Shown piece by piece: positions 1 through 6,945 of a DNA stretch of 57,490 bases. This DNA is from Bryobacterales bacterium (lineage in GTDB: Bacteria > Acidobacteriota > Terriglobia > Bryobacterales > Bryobacteraceae). The position numbers were made by a program, and so were the translations under genes. The notes under the pieces are model-generated. The model ran no database searches. It was given only the letters and a program-made list of their open reading frames with translations, and was not told the origin of the DNA. The stretch's first letter is position 1, and every line of letters starts with the position of its first letter. The stretch is from contig PMTT01000502.1 in NCBI GenBank assembly GCA_003167275.1, positions 1-57,490 on the forward strand, read 5' to 3'.

Positions 1-1089
1 CCAACTGCCGCTCCGCCTGCGTTCTCTCCGGCGGACTACACTCCCCCTGGCTTTACGCCGCCACAGCCAGCGTCTCAACCCACGCCGGTTTACACGCAAC
101 AGTTCGTTCCTCCACAGCAGCCCTACCCGCCTCAGGCTTACCCGCCGCAGCAGGGCTATCCTCCGTATCCGCCTCAGCCGCGTTACCCTCCGCCGCAGCA
201 GGGCTATCCACCGCAACCAGGCTATCCCCCGCAGGCCTACCCGCCGCAACCAGGCTATCCTCCGCAGCAGGGCTATCCTCCCCAGGGCTATCCGCCGCCG
301 CAACAGGCCTATCCGCCGCAGCCGGGATACCCCCCTCCGCAGCCAGGCTATCCTCCGCAGCAGGCTTATCCGCCCCCTCAGCCAGCGTATCCTCCCGCGC
401 CAGAGCAGCCGCCCGCGGAGCATCCACCTCCGGAGCAGTCGCGACGTCCGGGTCCTGCGCCCTCTTTTCTGGGGCTATCGGGTGGAGGACCGATCTCCAC
501 GGCTCCGACGCCACCGATTGATTTCGCCTCCCAGCCTCGTCCCGCGCCGGCCTCGTCGTTTCTGGGCACTATATCCGATGTACCGTCCGCGTTCTCCGAG
601 ACGCCGGCTCCCACGCGCCGCGGCTTGCCGACCTGGCTCCTGACCTTCATCTTCATCGTCGTGCTGCTTGGGGTGGTGGGTGGCGCCTACTGGCTCGTGA
701 ACTCCTCTCATGGAACCGCGACAGGTGGGCCCTCCACCATGGTGGAAAGCCCTGCGGCCAAGCCGGGGGCCAACCCGTACCAGAAATACATCGAGATTAC
801 GGGCGTACGCTTTGTTGGGGATGACAAGAAGGGACTATCCGTGAAGTTTGTCATCGTCAACCATTCGGAGGGGACCTTTGACGACCTCGCGGGCAACGTG
901 ACCGTCCGGGCCCGCACGGGGACCTCGGAAGTGCAAACGGGAACTTTCACCTTCAAGACCAACCTGAAGGCCGACGAATCGAAAGAACTCACTGCGCCGC
1001 TCACTACCAAGCTGAAGGCGGTTGAACTGCCGGACTGGCAACTGGTGACCACGGACCTTCGGCTCACCTCGCCAGGTTCTGGAGGTTAA
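1..1089 (+). CDS. Proline-rich membrane-anchored protein, 5' end missing
   Basis: The frame is open from the first base of the window with no start codon, so the N terminus lies outside. About 150 residues of near-perfect PPQxGYPP-type repeats make a disordered Pro/Tyr/Gln arm, followed by a Ser/Pro-rich linker. One transmembrane helix starts at LPTWLLTFIFIVVLLGVVGG (about codons 209-234), and a roughly 110-residue beta-rich C-terminal domain follows (ITGVRFVGDDKKGLSVKFVI onward), probably extracytoplasmic. The layout resembles acidobacterial proteins with a cytoplasmic zinc ribbon, a Pro-rich linker and an FxLYD-like domain, but the zinc ribbon would be upstream and cannot be seen. The 3' end overlaps the convergent TPR gene by 26 bp. 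Function unknown. Confidence 0.8.
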   Translation, partial: PTAAPPAFSPADYTPPGFTPPQPASQPTPVYTQQFVPPQQPYPPQAYPPQQGYPPYPPQPRYPPPQQGYPPQPGYPPQAYPPQPGYPPQQGYPPQGYPPPQQAYPPQPGYPPPQPGYPPQQAYPPPQPAYPPAPEQPPAEHPPPEQSRRPGPAPSFLGLSGGGPISTAPTPPIDFASQPRPAPASSFLGTISDVPSAFSETPAPTRRGLPTWLLTFIFIVVLLGVVGGAYWLVNSSHGTATGGPSTMVESPAAKPGANPYQKYIEITGVRFVGDDKKGLSVKFVIVNHSEGTFDDLAGNVTVRARTGTSEVQTGTFTFKTNLKADESKELTAPLTTKLKAVELPDWQLVTTDLRLTSPGSGG

Positions 1090-2527
1090 TCCGCGCTTCG
1101 GTAAGGCTGGGGTCCATCCGTAGGGCGCGCTCGAAATCCGCGCGGGCCGCTTCGGTCTGGCCGATGGCCTCAAGCGCAACGCCGCGATTGTTGAGGTTGC
1201 GCGCATCCCGCGGGTCGAGTGCGAGGGCCCGGCCAAACTCCTGCAGCGCGGCTGCGGGCTGTCCTTCCGAGAGCAGCGTCTTTCCCGTTTCGGCGGCCAC
1301 GGCCGGGTCGTATGGCGCGAGGTTGCGAGCCTCGGCCAGCACCTCCAGGGCAGGCGCTGCGGGTAGTGCTCGCGCCAGTTGAATGCGCGGACGAACCTTC
1401 TCCGGCGCGCGGTCGACGGCCTCCCGCCAGAGCGACTCTTCGGTCATCCACACCTGGGTACGCGCCACGCTCACCAGGGTCAGCGCCACCACGGCGCCGG
1501 CGGCGATGGCCTGCGGTTTCACGCGCTCTAAGAGCAGTCCGGCCGCGGCCGCAAATGCCAGCAGGGGAAGGTACATCCGCCGATCGGCTGCCAGATCGGC
1601 GGCGGGGAATAGGGACGAACTGGGGATCAGCAGAATGAAGCCGGCCAGGAGCCAGAAGGACCAGGAACCTCGCCACCTGAGGGCGAGGACGATCCCTCCC
1701 AGAATCGCAAGCCAAGCGGCCAGCCCCAGCCATGCCGCCGGCACGCGGATATCGGGATCGACGGTGAATCCGTAAGGGATCACCAGAAGGCGTAGGTATC
1801 GGAGGATCACCGGCCCCTGGGCCAGCAGGTAATGCCACGGCGTGATTCCGGCCTGCACTCCCGCGGGGGCGCCCGGCGTCACGGCAGTCGCGTAGATCAC
1901 GCGTGCCCCGGCCGCAAGGGAAAGCAGGAGCATCGATGATAAGGTGGCATACGCATTCTTGGCGGTGTTGGTTTTTCCTGTCCTGGAAAAAAACACAGGC
2001 AAGAATGCCCGTGCTACGAGCAGCACCAGCGGGAAGGCGGCGACTTCCTCTTTGGCCAACAGGGCCGCCGCAAACCACGCCACAGCCACCCAGCGGCGGT
2101 CCGTGATCCAGGCGTGGAGCGAGGCGAGCGTCAGCAGCGTGGCCAGAACAATGCTCCGTCCCCAAACGTAATTCACCGCTTCCGCCTGAATCGGGTGAAC
2201 GGCGAAAATCGCCGCCGCGATCAGCGCCGCACGCTCCGGCACCAGCCTTCGTAAGCACTCGTACGCGAGGATCACCGCGCCCAGGTGGAGCGCCAGGTTC
2301 AGCAGATGGTATCCGAGAGGATCGCGCCCACCCACCTGGTAGTTCAACCAGAAGGTGAGATAAGTCAGGGGCCGGGTCTGCCGCCAGGTCCAGATATTCA
2401 GCCAGCCCCCCAGTGAGGTAAGGGCCGGGTCGGAGAAAATGGCATAATCGTCAAAGTGAAAGCCCGAACCGAGCGAAGCGCCAAAGGCAACCAACGCAGC
2501 GGCGAGCAGAAGAAGGCGAGCCCGCAT
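1064..2527 (-). CDS. TMTC-like multi-pass membrane protein with C-terminal TPRs
   Basis: A 487-aa protein with a short luminal FHFDDY motif after the first helix (residues about 23-28), roughly ten hydrophobic helices, then tetratricopeptide repeats (e.g. AALQEFGRALALDPRDARNL, near 425-485). This architecture is that of TMTC/GT-C family proteins (O-mannosyltransferase-like), which are common in Acidobacteria and Planctomycetes. The acidic pair after helix 1 is the usual catalytic site in GT-C enzymes, so glycosyl transfer from a lipid-linked sugar is plausible but not shown. Residues about 173-191 (FLPVFFSRTGKTNTAKN region) come from an inserted hairpin repeat and are probably absent from relatives. 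Divergent from the endonuclease III gene. Confidence 0.8.
   Translation of the reverse strand: MRARLLLLAAALVAFGASLGSGFHFDDYAIFSDPALTSLGGWLNIWTWRQTRPLTYLTFWLNYQVGGRDPLGYHLLNLALHLGAVILAYECLRRLVPERAALIAAAIFAVHPIQAEAVNYVWGRSIVLATLLTLASLHAWITDRRWVAVAWFAAALLAKEEVAAFPLVLLVARAFLPVFFSRTGKTNTAKNAYATLSSMLLLSLAAGARVIYATAVTPGAPAGVQAGITPWHYLLAQGPVILRYLRLLVIPYGFTVDPDIRVPAAWLGLAAWLAILGGIVLALRWRGSWSFWLLAGFILLIPSSSLFPAADLAADRRMYLPLLAFAAAAGLLLERVKPQAIAAGAVVALTLVSVARTQVWMTEESLWREAVDRAPEKVRPRIQLARALPAAPALEVLAEARNLAPYDPAVAAETGKTLLSEGQPAAALQEFGRALALDPRDARNLNNRGVALEAIGQTEAARADFERALRMDPSLTEARINLQNLAR
1953..2008. repeat. Intragenic hairpin repeat inside the TMTC-like gene
   Basis: Outer arms GCATTCTTG and CAAGAATGC pair perfectly. 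Inner arms TTTTTCC and GGAAAAA flank a short loop, giving an imperfect 56-bp stem-loop inside an otherwise GC-rich coding region. It keeps the frame open. It looks like a REP/MITE-type insertion. Confidence 0.6.
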
Positions 2528-2545
2528 GATCTATTACGAGCTTAC

Positions 2546-3205
2546 GTGAAACGTCCGAAGAACGCAGCCGAGCGAAAAGAGCGCGTGGCCGAAATTCTCC
2601 GCCGCCTGGACGAGATGCACCCTGGGGCTACCTGCGCCCTGCTGCACCACAACCCGTGGGAACTGCTGGTGGCGACGATCCTCTCCGCGCAGTGCACGGA
2701 CAAGCGCGTGAATGAAGTGACACCCGGCCTCTTTGCCAAGTATCCGACCCCAGCGGACTTCGCCGCCGTTCGCCCGGAGGTGCTGGCCAACGACATCCGC
2801 AGCACCGGGTTCTTCAACAACAAGGCCAAGTCGATTGCCGGCGCGGCCCGGAAAGTGATGGCTGAGTTCGGCGGCAAGGTTCCCAAGACTATGGAGGAGA
2901 TGCTGTCGATTCCCGGAGCTGCGCGCAAGACGGCCAACGTGGTGCTGGGAACGGCCTACGGGATCGCCTCCGGGATCGTGGTGGATACCCACGTACAGCG
3001 GATCGCAGCGCGGCTCGACCTGACGAAGCAGACCGACCCGGTGAAGATCGAGAACGACCTCACCAAGATCATCCCCAAGGAGAAGTGGATTCTCTTCTCC
3101 CACCAGATCATCCTGCATGGCCGCGCCTTGTGCCAGGCGCGCAGTCCGAAATGCGCGGAGTGCGCCCTGAATTCCCTCTGCTACGCCAGAGACAAGACGG
3201 CGTAA
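2546..3205 (+). CDS. nth: Endonuclease III (DNA glycosylase/AP lyase)
   Basis: About 219 aa, close to the 211 aa of E. coli Nth. It has the N-terminal helical region with LLVATILSAQCTDKRVN, the helix-hairpin-helix IPGAARKTANVVLG with the catalytic Lys, the catalytic Asp in VDTHV, and a C-terminal 4Fe-4S loop C-x6-C-x2-C-x5-C (CQARSPKCAECALNSLC). It excises oxidised pyrimidines and cleaves the abasic site in base excision repair. The HhH reads PGAARK instead of the usual PGVGRK. The start is uncertain: GTG at 2546 fits the family length, while an in-frame GTG at 2456 would overlap the divergent gene by 72 bp. Confidence 0.93.
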   Translation: MKRPKNAAERKERVAEILRRLDEMHPGATCALLHHNPWELLVATILSAQCTDKRVNEVTPGLFAKYPTPADFAAVRPEVLANDIRSTGFFNNKAKSIAGAARKVMAEFGGKVPKTMEEMLSIPGAARKTANVVLGTAYGIASGIVVDTHVQRIAARLDLTKQTDPVKIENDLTKIIPKEKWILFSHQIILHGRALCQARSPKCAECALNSLCYARDKTA

Positions 3206-3227
3206 ACCCGGGTCCGCCGGGAGTGCC

Positions 3228-3593
3228 CTAATTGGCCGTTGGGGTCTTGGACGCGCCATCGACGACTAGTCCATCGACCGGCACTTTGCGCGATTCCAGT
3301 TTGAGCCCCAGTTTCTCGATGGCTTGTGCAACGCGGGGATGCCCCAACTGGATTACTTGGTAGGGCTCACTGAAGTCGTCAGCGCCAAGCCCAAGGGATC
3401 CGAAACCGAACTTCCGAATTGCGCCTTCGAGCCGATTGGCGTTATCCGCCGACGGCCGGATCAGAATGTCCAAGTCGCCGGTGTATCGGGGTGATCCATG
3501 ATACGCGAGCGCGTGTGCACCCACGATGAGGTATTCAACCCGGTGGAAGTTTAACGATTCGATAAACTCGCGCAAGTCCTTGCCGAGTCGCAT
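3228..3593 (-). CDS. Nucleotidyltransferase-like protein, possibly truncated
   Basis: A 121-aa protein with EYLIVGAHALAYHGSPRYTG followed by DLDILI, the G(A/G)xA...TxDxDxxI core of MNT/AbiEii-type nucleotidyltransferases (DUF6036-like). Relatives usually continue past this core with a conserved IDLLT segment after the VIQLG strand. Here the tail (HPRVAQAIEKLGLKLESRK onward) does not look like that and ends early, so the gene may be 3'-degraded. It overlaps the small upstream gene by 59 bp, as in toxin-antitoxin-like pairs. A role as a toxin is inferred from family and pairing only. Confidence 0.6.
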   Translation of the reverse strand: MRLGKDLREFIESLNFHRVEYLIVGAHALAYHGSPRYTGDLDILIRPSADNANRLEGAIRKFGFGSLGLGADDFSEPYQVIQLGHPRVAQAIEKLGLKLESRKVPVDGLVVDGASKTPTAN

Positions 3594-3729
3594 CGCCGGT
3601 CGCCTGGGCGCGCTCAACGAGTTCGAGTAGAATCTCGATTCGTTGGGCTGGGGTGAGGCTGCGGTAGTACTCCATCGTGGCACGGTCTGCCGACTGGAAA
3701 TCCGCGAACCTCTGCACCGTGCGCTCCAT
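3535..3729 (-). CDS. Small partner protein of the nucleotidyltransferase
   Basis: 64 aa beginning MERTVQRFADFQSADRATM, with a helical YYRSLTPAQRIEILLELVER segment. Short proteins of this kind commonly lie just upstream of DUF6036-like nucleotidyltransferases in Acidobacteria and overlap them, as here. I infer an antitoxin-like or accessory role. No DNA-binding motif is obvious. Confidence 0.6.
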   Translation of the reverse strand: MERTVQRFADFQSADRATMEYYRSLTPAQRIEILLELVERAQATGDATRQGLARVYRIVKLPPG

Positions 3730-3901
3730 GATTTCAGTGTAACCGAACTCAGCCTCAGATACCGTCTGCCAGCGACCGTAGGGCGGGGATCCAGAAGACT
3801 GGTGCTTGCGCTGCGCTGCTCCCCCTTTACCAATCTTTTACGAATCTTGTAAAACCGATTGGCCTGCCATCTCGTTCTAATGAACAGAAGGAGATAAGAA
3901 A

Positions 3902-4465
3902 ATGAAATCAACCAACCTGAGCGGATATCTGATGGCGGCCGTGCTCCTGGGTGCGGGAATCGCCGGTGCAGCTACGAAGGACGGCGGCAACCTGCCGTCT
4001 GGCGATGAGCAGATCGCCAAGGCCATCCGGCACGAAGTCGTGTCGTACGTCTACTACAGCATCTACGACGATATCAGCTACCGCGTCGCCAATGGCCAGG
4101 TGGAGTTGATCGGAGCGGTAAATCAACCCTTCAAGAAGAAAGACATCGAACGGCTGGTCTTCAAGATCCCAGGAGTCAACGGCGTCACCAATGGCCTGAA
4201 AGTGCTGCCTACTTCCATTGAAGACGACCGCTTGCGCCTCCAGATCGCGCGGGCGATCTACCGCGATCCGGCCTTGACGCGCTACGCTATTCAGCCGGTT
4301 CCGCCGATCCACATCATCGTGGACAACGGCCACGTGACGCTCACCGGCGTGGTCAACAACGACCTGGAAAAGACTGTCGCCGGTGTGCGCGCCTCCAGTT
4401 TTCTGAGTTTCGGTCCTGTCGTCAACAACCTCGTAGTGGAACACCCCGCCCCCAAGAAAGGGTAG
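3902..4465 (+). CDS. Exported protein with two BON domains
   Basis: 187 aa with a signal peptide (YLMAAVLLGAGIAGA) and two BON repeats: residues about 35-95 (IAKAIRHEVVSYV ... GQVELIGAVN) and about 110-180 (LRLQIARAIYRD ... GHVTLTGVVNN). BON domains are membrane- or lipid-associated periplasmic modules, as in OsmY. The start is well supported by the strong Shine-Dalgarno sequence aaggagataagaaa directly before the ATG. Monocistronic in appearance. Confidence 0.88.
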   Translation: MKSTNLSGYLMAAVLLGAGIAGAATKDGGNLPSGDEQIAKAIRHEVVSYVYYSIYDDISYRVANGQVELIGAVNQPFKKKDIERLVFKIPGVNGVTNGLKVLPTSIEDDRLRLQIARAIYRDPALTRYAIQPVPPIHIIVDNGHVTLTGVVNNDLEKTVAGVRASSFLSFGPVVNNLVVEHPAPKKG

Positions 4466-4756
4466 CCCGCCAAATCCCTACCAAATTCGGGCGGCCGAGG
4501 ATGGCAGTCGATGCCAACCCGGCCGCTCTTGCCATTTCATGTCAGAGTCAGACACGGTTGTCTGTCTGGACTGGTGACAACAGCGACTAAAACCTAAGAA
4601 CACTAGACGGACATCTGTATGACAAGACAACAGAAAGCTGCGAAAAGTACTATTTCGAACTGTGGTACGGTCATTACGGGCTAGGACGAATGATGGGTCA
4701 AGTTACGAGACCTCAGGGCCGCTTTTATGCGTTAATTCAGTTGGGGGTTGTTTTTA
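4466..4756. other. Intergenic region with two hairpins
   Basis: No convincing gene. It contains a hairpin element (4491-4545) that is repeated at 6115-6167, and a second hairpin with arms CAGACA and TGTCTG just after it (about 4552-4567). The rest is unremarkable. Confidence 0.5.
4491..4545 (+). repeat. Hairpin element, copy 1
   Basis: Arms GCGGCCG and CGGCCGC form a 7-bp stem, followed by ctcttgccatttca. A related element with a different stem but the same trailing ctcttgcNatttca occurs upstream of the PEP-CTERM gene. It lies 25 bp after the BON gene stop, so it could be a 3' or 5' RNA element or a small interspersed repeat. Confidence 0.45.
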
Positions 4757-4890
4757 TGATTCGCCTGTTCGCTTTTTGCTTGACCGTCGTCTTGGTCAGC
4801 TTTGTATTGGTTGACGTTTGCGGCGTCCGCCCCTCGGACATCACGGCCAGTGGGTTGGCAATGCAGATTCGATCATTGGTTAGGCATTAA
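4757..4890 (+). CDS. Possible small membrane protein
   Basis: 44 aa from the ATG preceded by a G-rich stretch. One hydrophobic helix (FAFCLTVVLVSFVLV) is followed by a short polar tail. An upstream ATG at 4690 would give 66 aa. No family recognised; the main support is the coherent hydrophobic segment, so this is tentative. Confidence 0.3.
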
Positions 4891-5026
4891 TGAACTTGAT
4901 TTCCATTGATCCCGCTTGATTGATGGAGGAGAGTTGCCCGACCTCCTTCATCGGCTTGTCCTGTAAGGCGGTTCCAGCCGAGGCTTCGCCCCCGGCATTT
5001 GCCATGTCGTGATACACTCCCTCTGA

Positions 5027-6013
5027 ATGACTGTCGCGCGATTGGCAGCAGTGAGCCTGATTGCGGTGGTACTGCCGTCAGGCGCCAACGATACCTTGGC
5101 GACGCTCGGCGCAGGCGGGTTGGCTCCGCTGAAGTCCTCCACGATTGTGATGGAGTCGGAGGATCTGGAGATCTCCGTTCACAAGATTTCGGTACGCTAC
5201 ATATTCCGCAATACCAGCGACCGCGATATCGACGTGATTGTGGCCTTCCCTCTACCCGAACTCTCGGGCGGGCTCCTGGCGAACTCCCCGGTAAAGATTC
5301 CGTCGACAGACCCTCTGAACTTCGTAGATTTTCAAGTGCTGGTCGACGGCAAGAGCGTCGCCCCCAAGATCGAAACCCGGGCGTTCGTGGAAACCCGCGC
5401 CGTCAACACCGAAATCACGGCCGATCTCGGTTCGATGAGAGTTCCGGCCTCTCCCCTGGACGAGAGCATCACCGCCGCCTTCCGCAAGGCGCCGCCAGCG
5501 CAGCAGGCTCGCTTCGAAAAGAATGGCTGGATCGATTGCAAGCTAACGAACGACGGCAAATGCTGGCCCATGTGGACAGTACGGGTTCAGTTCTATTGGA
5601 CGCAACGCTTCCCAGCTCGATCCGCGGTCGAAGTCCGGCACAGCTACAGTCCCATCGTCGGCGGCAGTTACATCACACCCAACAACGACGGCTCCTCGGA
5701 GTTGAAGCCCTACTGTGGCGGCGCCGATGCGCTCGAGAAAATCAAGAAACAGAAGACGCTCCATCCTGCTAAGAATAGTGAAAGCCCTGCATTGTTGGAA
5801 CGCCGCATCCAGTATATCCTGACGACGGCGAACAACTGGAGCGGGCCGATCCGTAATTTTCGATTGTCCGTCATCCCGGATGCGCCCGACGACATTGTCG
5901 TCACCTGCCTGCCGGGCCTCAAGCCCATTTCGCCGGCACGATACGAATTGGTCCGGTCGAACTTCCGCCCCGACAAAGAGCTTGACGTGCTAATCCTGCA
6001 ACGCGCCAATTAG
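5027..6013 (+). CDS. DUF4424-family exported protein
   Basis: 328 aa with a hydrophobic leader (LAAVSLIAVVLPSG) and the family-typical start after it: NDTLATLGAGGL, then MESEDLEISVHKISVRYIFR and IVAFPLPEL. DUF4424 proteins are periplasmic, of unknown biochemical role, and made mainly of beta strands. The C terminus (FRLSVIPDAPDDIVVTCLPG) matches the conserved second half. No Shine-Dalgarno stands out before the ATG, so the start could be slightly different. No obvious operon partner. Confidence 0.8.
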   Translation: MTVARLAAVSLIAVVLPSGANDTLATLGAGGLAPLKSSTIVMESEDLEISVHKISVRYIFRNTSDRDIDVIVAFPLPELSGGLLANSPVKIPSTDPLNFVDFQVLVDGKSVAPKIETRAFVETRAVNTEITADLGSMRVPASPLDESITAAFRKAPPAQQARFEKNGWIDCKLTNDGKCWPMWTVRVQFYWTQRFPARSAVEVRHSYSPIVGGSYITPNNDGSSELKPYCGGADALEKIKKQKTLHPAKNSESPALLERRIQYILTTANNWSGPIRNFRLSVIPDAPDDIVVTCLPGLKPISPARYELVRSNFRPDKELDVLILQRAN

Positions 6014-6114
6014 TTTAGGGGCCTCTTCGGGGGCAGGGCAGGTCGAGGACGTTGAGGACCTGCCCTGCGCTTTGTCACACCCCGCACCCCGGAAAGTTTA
6101 GTCCGCGAAACTCG

Positions 6115-6167
6115 GCCGGCCGAGGAAGTAGATTCCGACCTCGGTCCGCTCTTGCGATTTCAGGCAC
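6115..6167 (+). repeat. Hairpin element, copy 2
   Basis: Arms CCGAGG and CCTCGG flank a 13-nt loop and are followed by tccgctcttgcgatttca, matching copy 1 at about 4491 in layout and trailing sequence. It lies about 95 bp upstream of the PEP-CTERM gene. Confidence 0.45.
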
Positions 6168-6260
6168 GCAGGTTGGTGCAAAACGAATGTCGGTTTAGCC
6201 CACATTGACGGGAGGCGGCAACCACGGTACACTCCGAAACGGACTAACCATTACTCCCCT

Positions 6261-6914
6261 ATGAGATTCTCTACTGTAATTGCGGCATCGATCGTGCTGT
6301 CGCTGGGTGGTGCCGTAGCGCGCGGCGCAAACGTTTACCTGGTGGGCGCGCAGGTGTATGCGAGCGGTGCTAGCGGCCAGAATGTGGGCGCCTACTCGGG
6401 CACACCGTACCAGTTTTCCACCAATAGCAATACGGCCCACGACAGTCTGGACGTGAATGGCACGTCGTTAACGATCAGCTTCGCGCTCTCCGATGGTCCC
6501 AACGTCTTCACGTTCACGCCGGGTACTACCGGCTTCCCGATCAACACGATCGGACTGAATCTCTTCTTCGATGGCGACGGGACCTCGTACAATCCGGCTT
6601 ACACGGCGGGCGGCGGGATACCCGGCGATTTGTCGGCTTTTGTGGCCGCAGGCAGCTCCGCTTTCGCGATTCCGGCGGCCGGAATCAACGTGCAGTCGTA
6701 CAACACAGACGACCTCAAGGTGAATTCTACGTCGTACAGTGGAGCGACGAGCTTTGAGGTAGGAAACAGTCTGGTCACGCTTACCGCGTTTTCGGCGACG
6801 GTTGATCCGGCTGGGTCGTTTACTCTTACGGTTAGCGAGGTTCCGGAGCCCGGAACGATCGCCCTCCTCGGGATTGGGTTGGGATTGGTCGCTTTGTTTC
6901 GGCGCCGGACTTAG
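6261..6914 (+). CDS. PEP-CTERM sorting-domain protein
   Basis: 217 aa. It has a signal peptide (TVIAASIVLSLGGAVARGA), a beta-rich Ser/Thr/Gly/Asn body with no recognised enzymatic motif, and a C-terminal sorting signal VPEPGTIALLGIGLGL followed by an arginine cluster (FRRRT). PEP-CTERM proteins are processed by an exosortase at the inner membrane and usually go to the surface or extracellular matrix. No exosortase is in this window. The function of the body is unknown. Confidence 0.9.
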   Translation: MRFSTVIAASIVLSLGGAVARGANVYLVGAQVYASGASGQNVGAYSGTPYQFSTNSNTAHDSLDVNGTSLTISFALSDGPNVFTFTPGTTGFPINTIGLNLFFDGDGTSYNPAYTAGGGIPGDLSAFVAAGSSAFAIPAAGINVQSYNTDDLKVNSTSYSGATSFEVGNSLVTLTAFSATVDPAGSFTLTVSEVPEPGTIALLGIGLGLVALFRRRT

Positions 6915-6945
6915 GGATTCCCGGCGATCACCGCCTTTGACGCTC

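Noticed and set aside
1170-2258. Second leftward frame inside the TMTC-like gene
   Set aside because: Arg/Gly/Ala-rich shifted frame. The other frame has clear membrane helices and TPRs.
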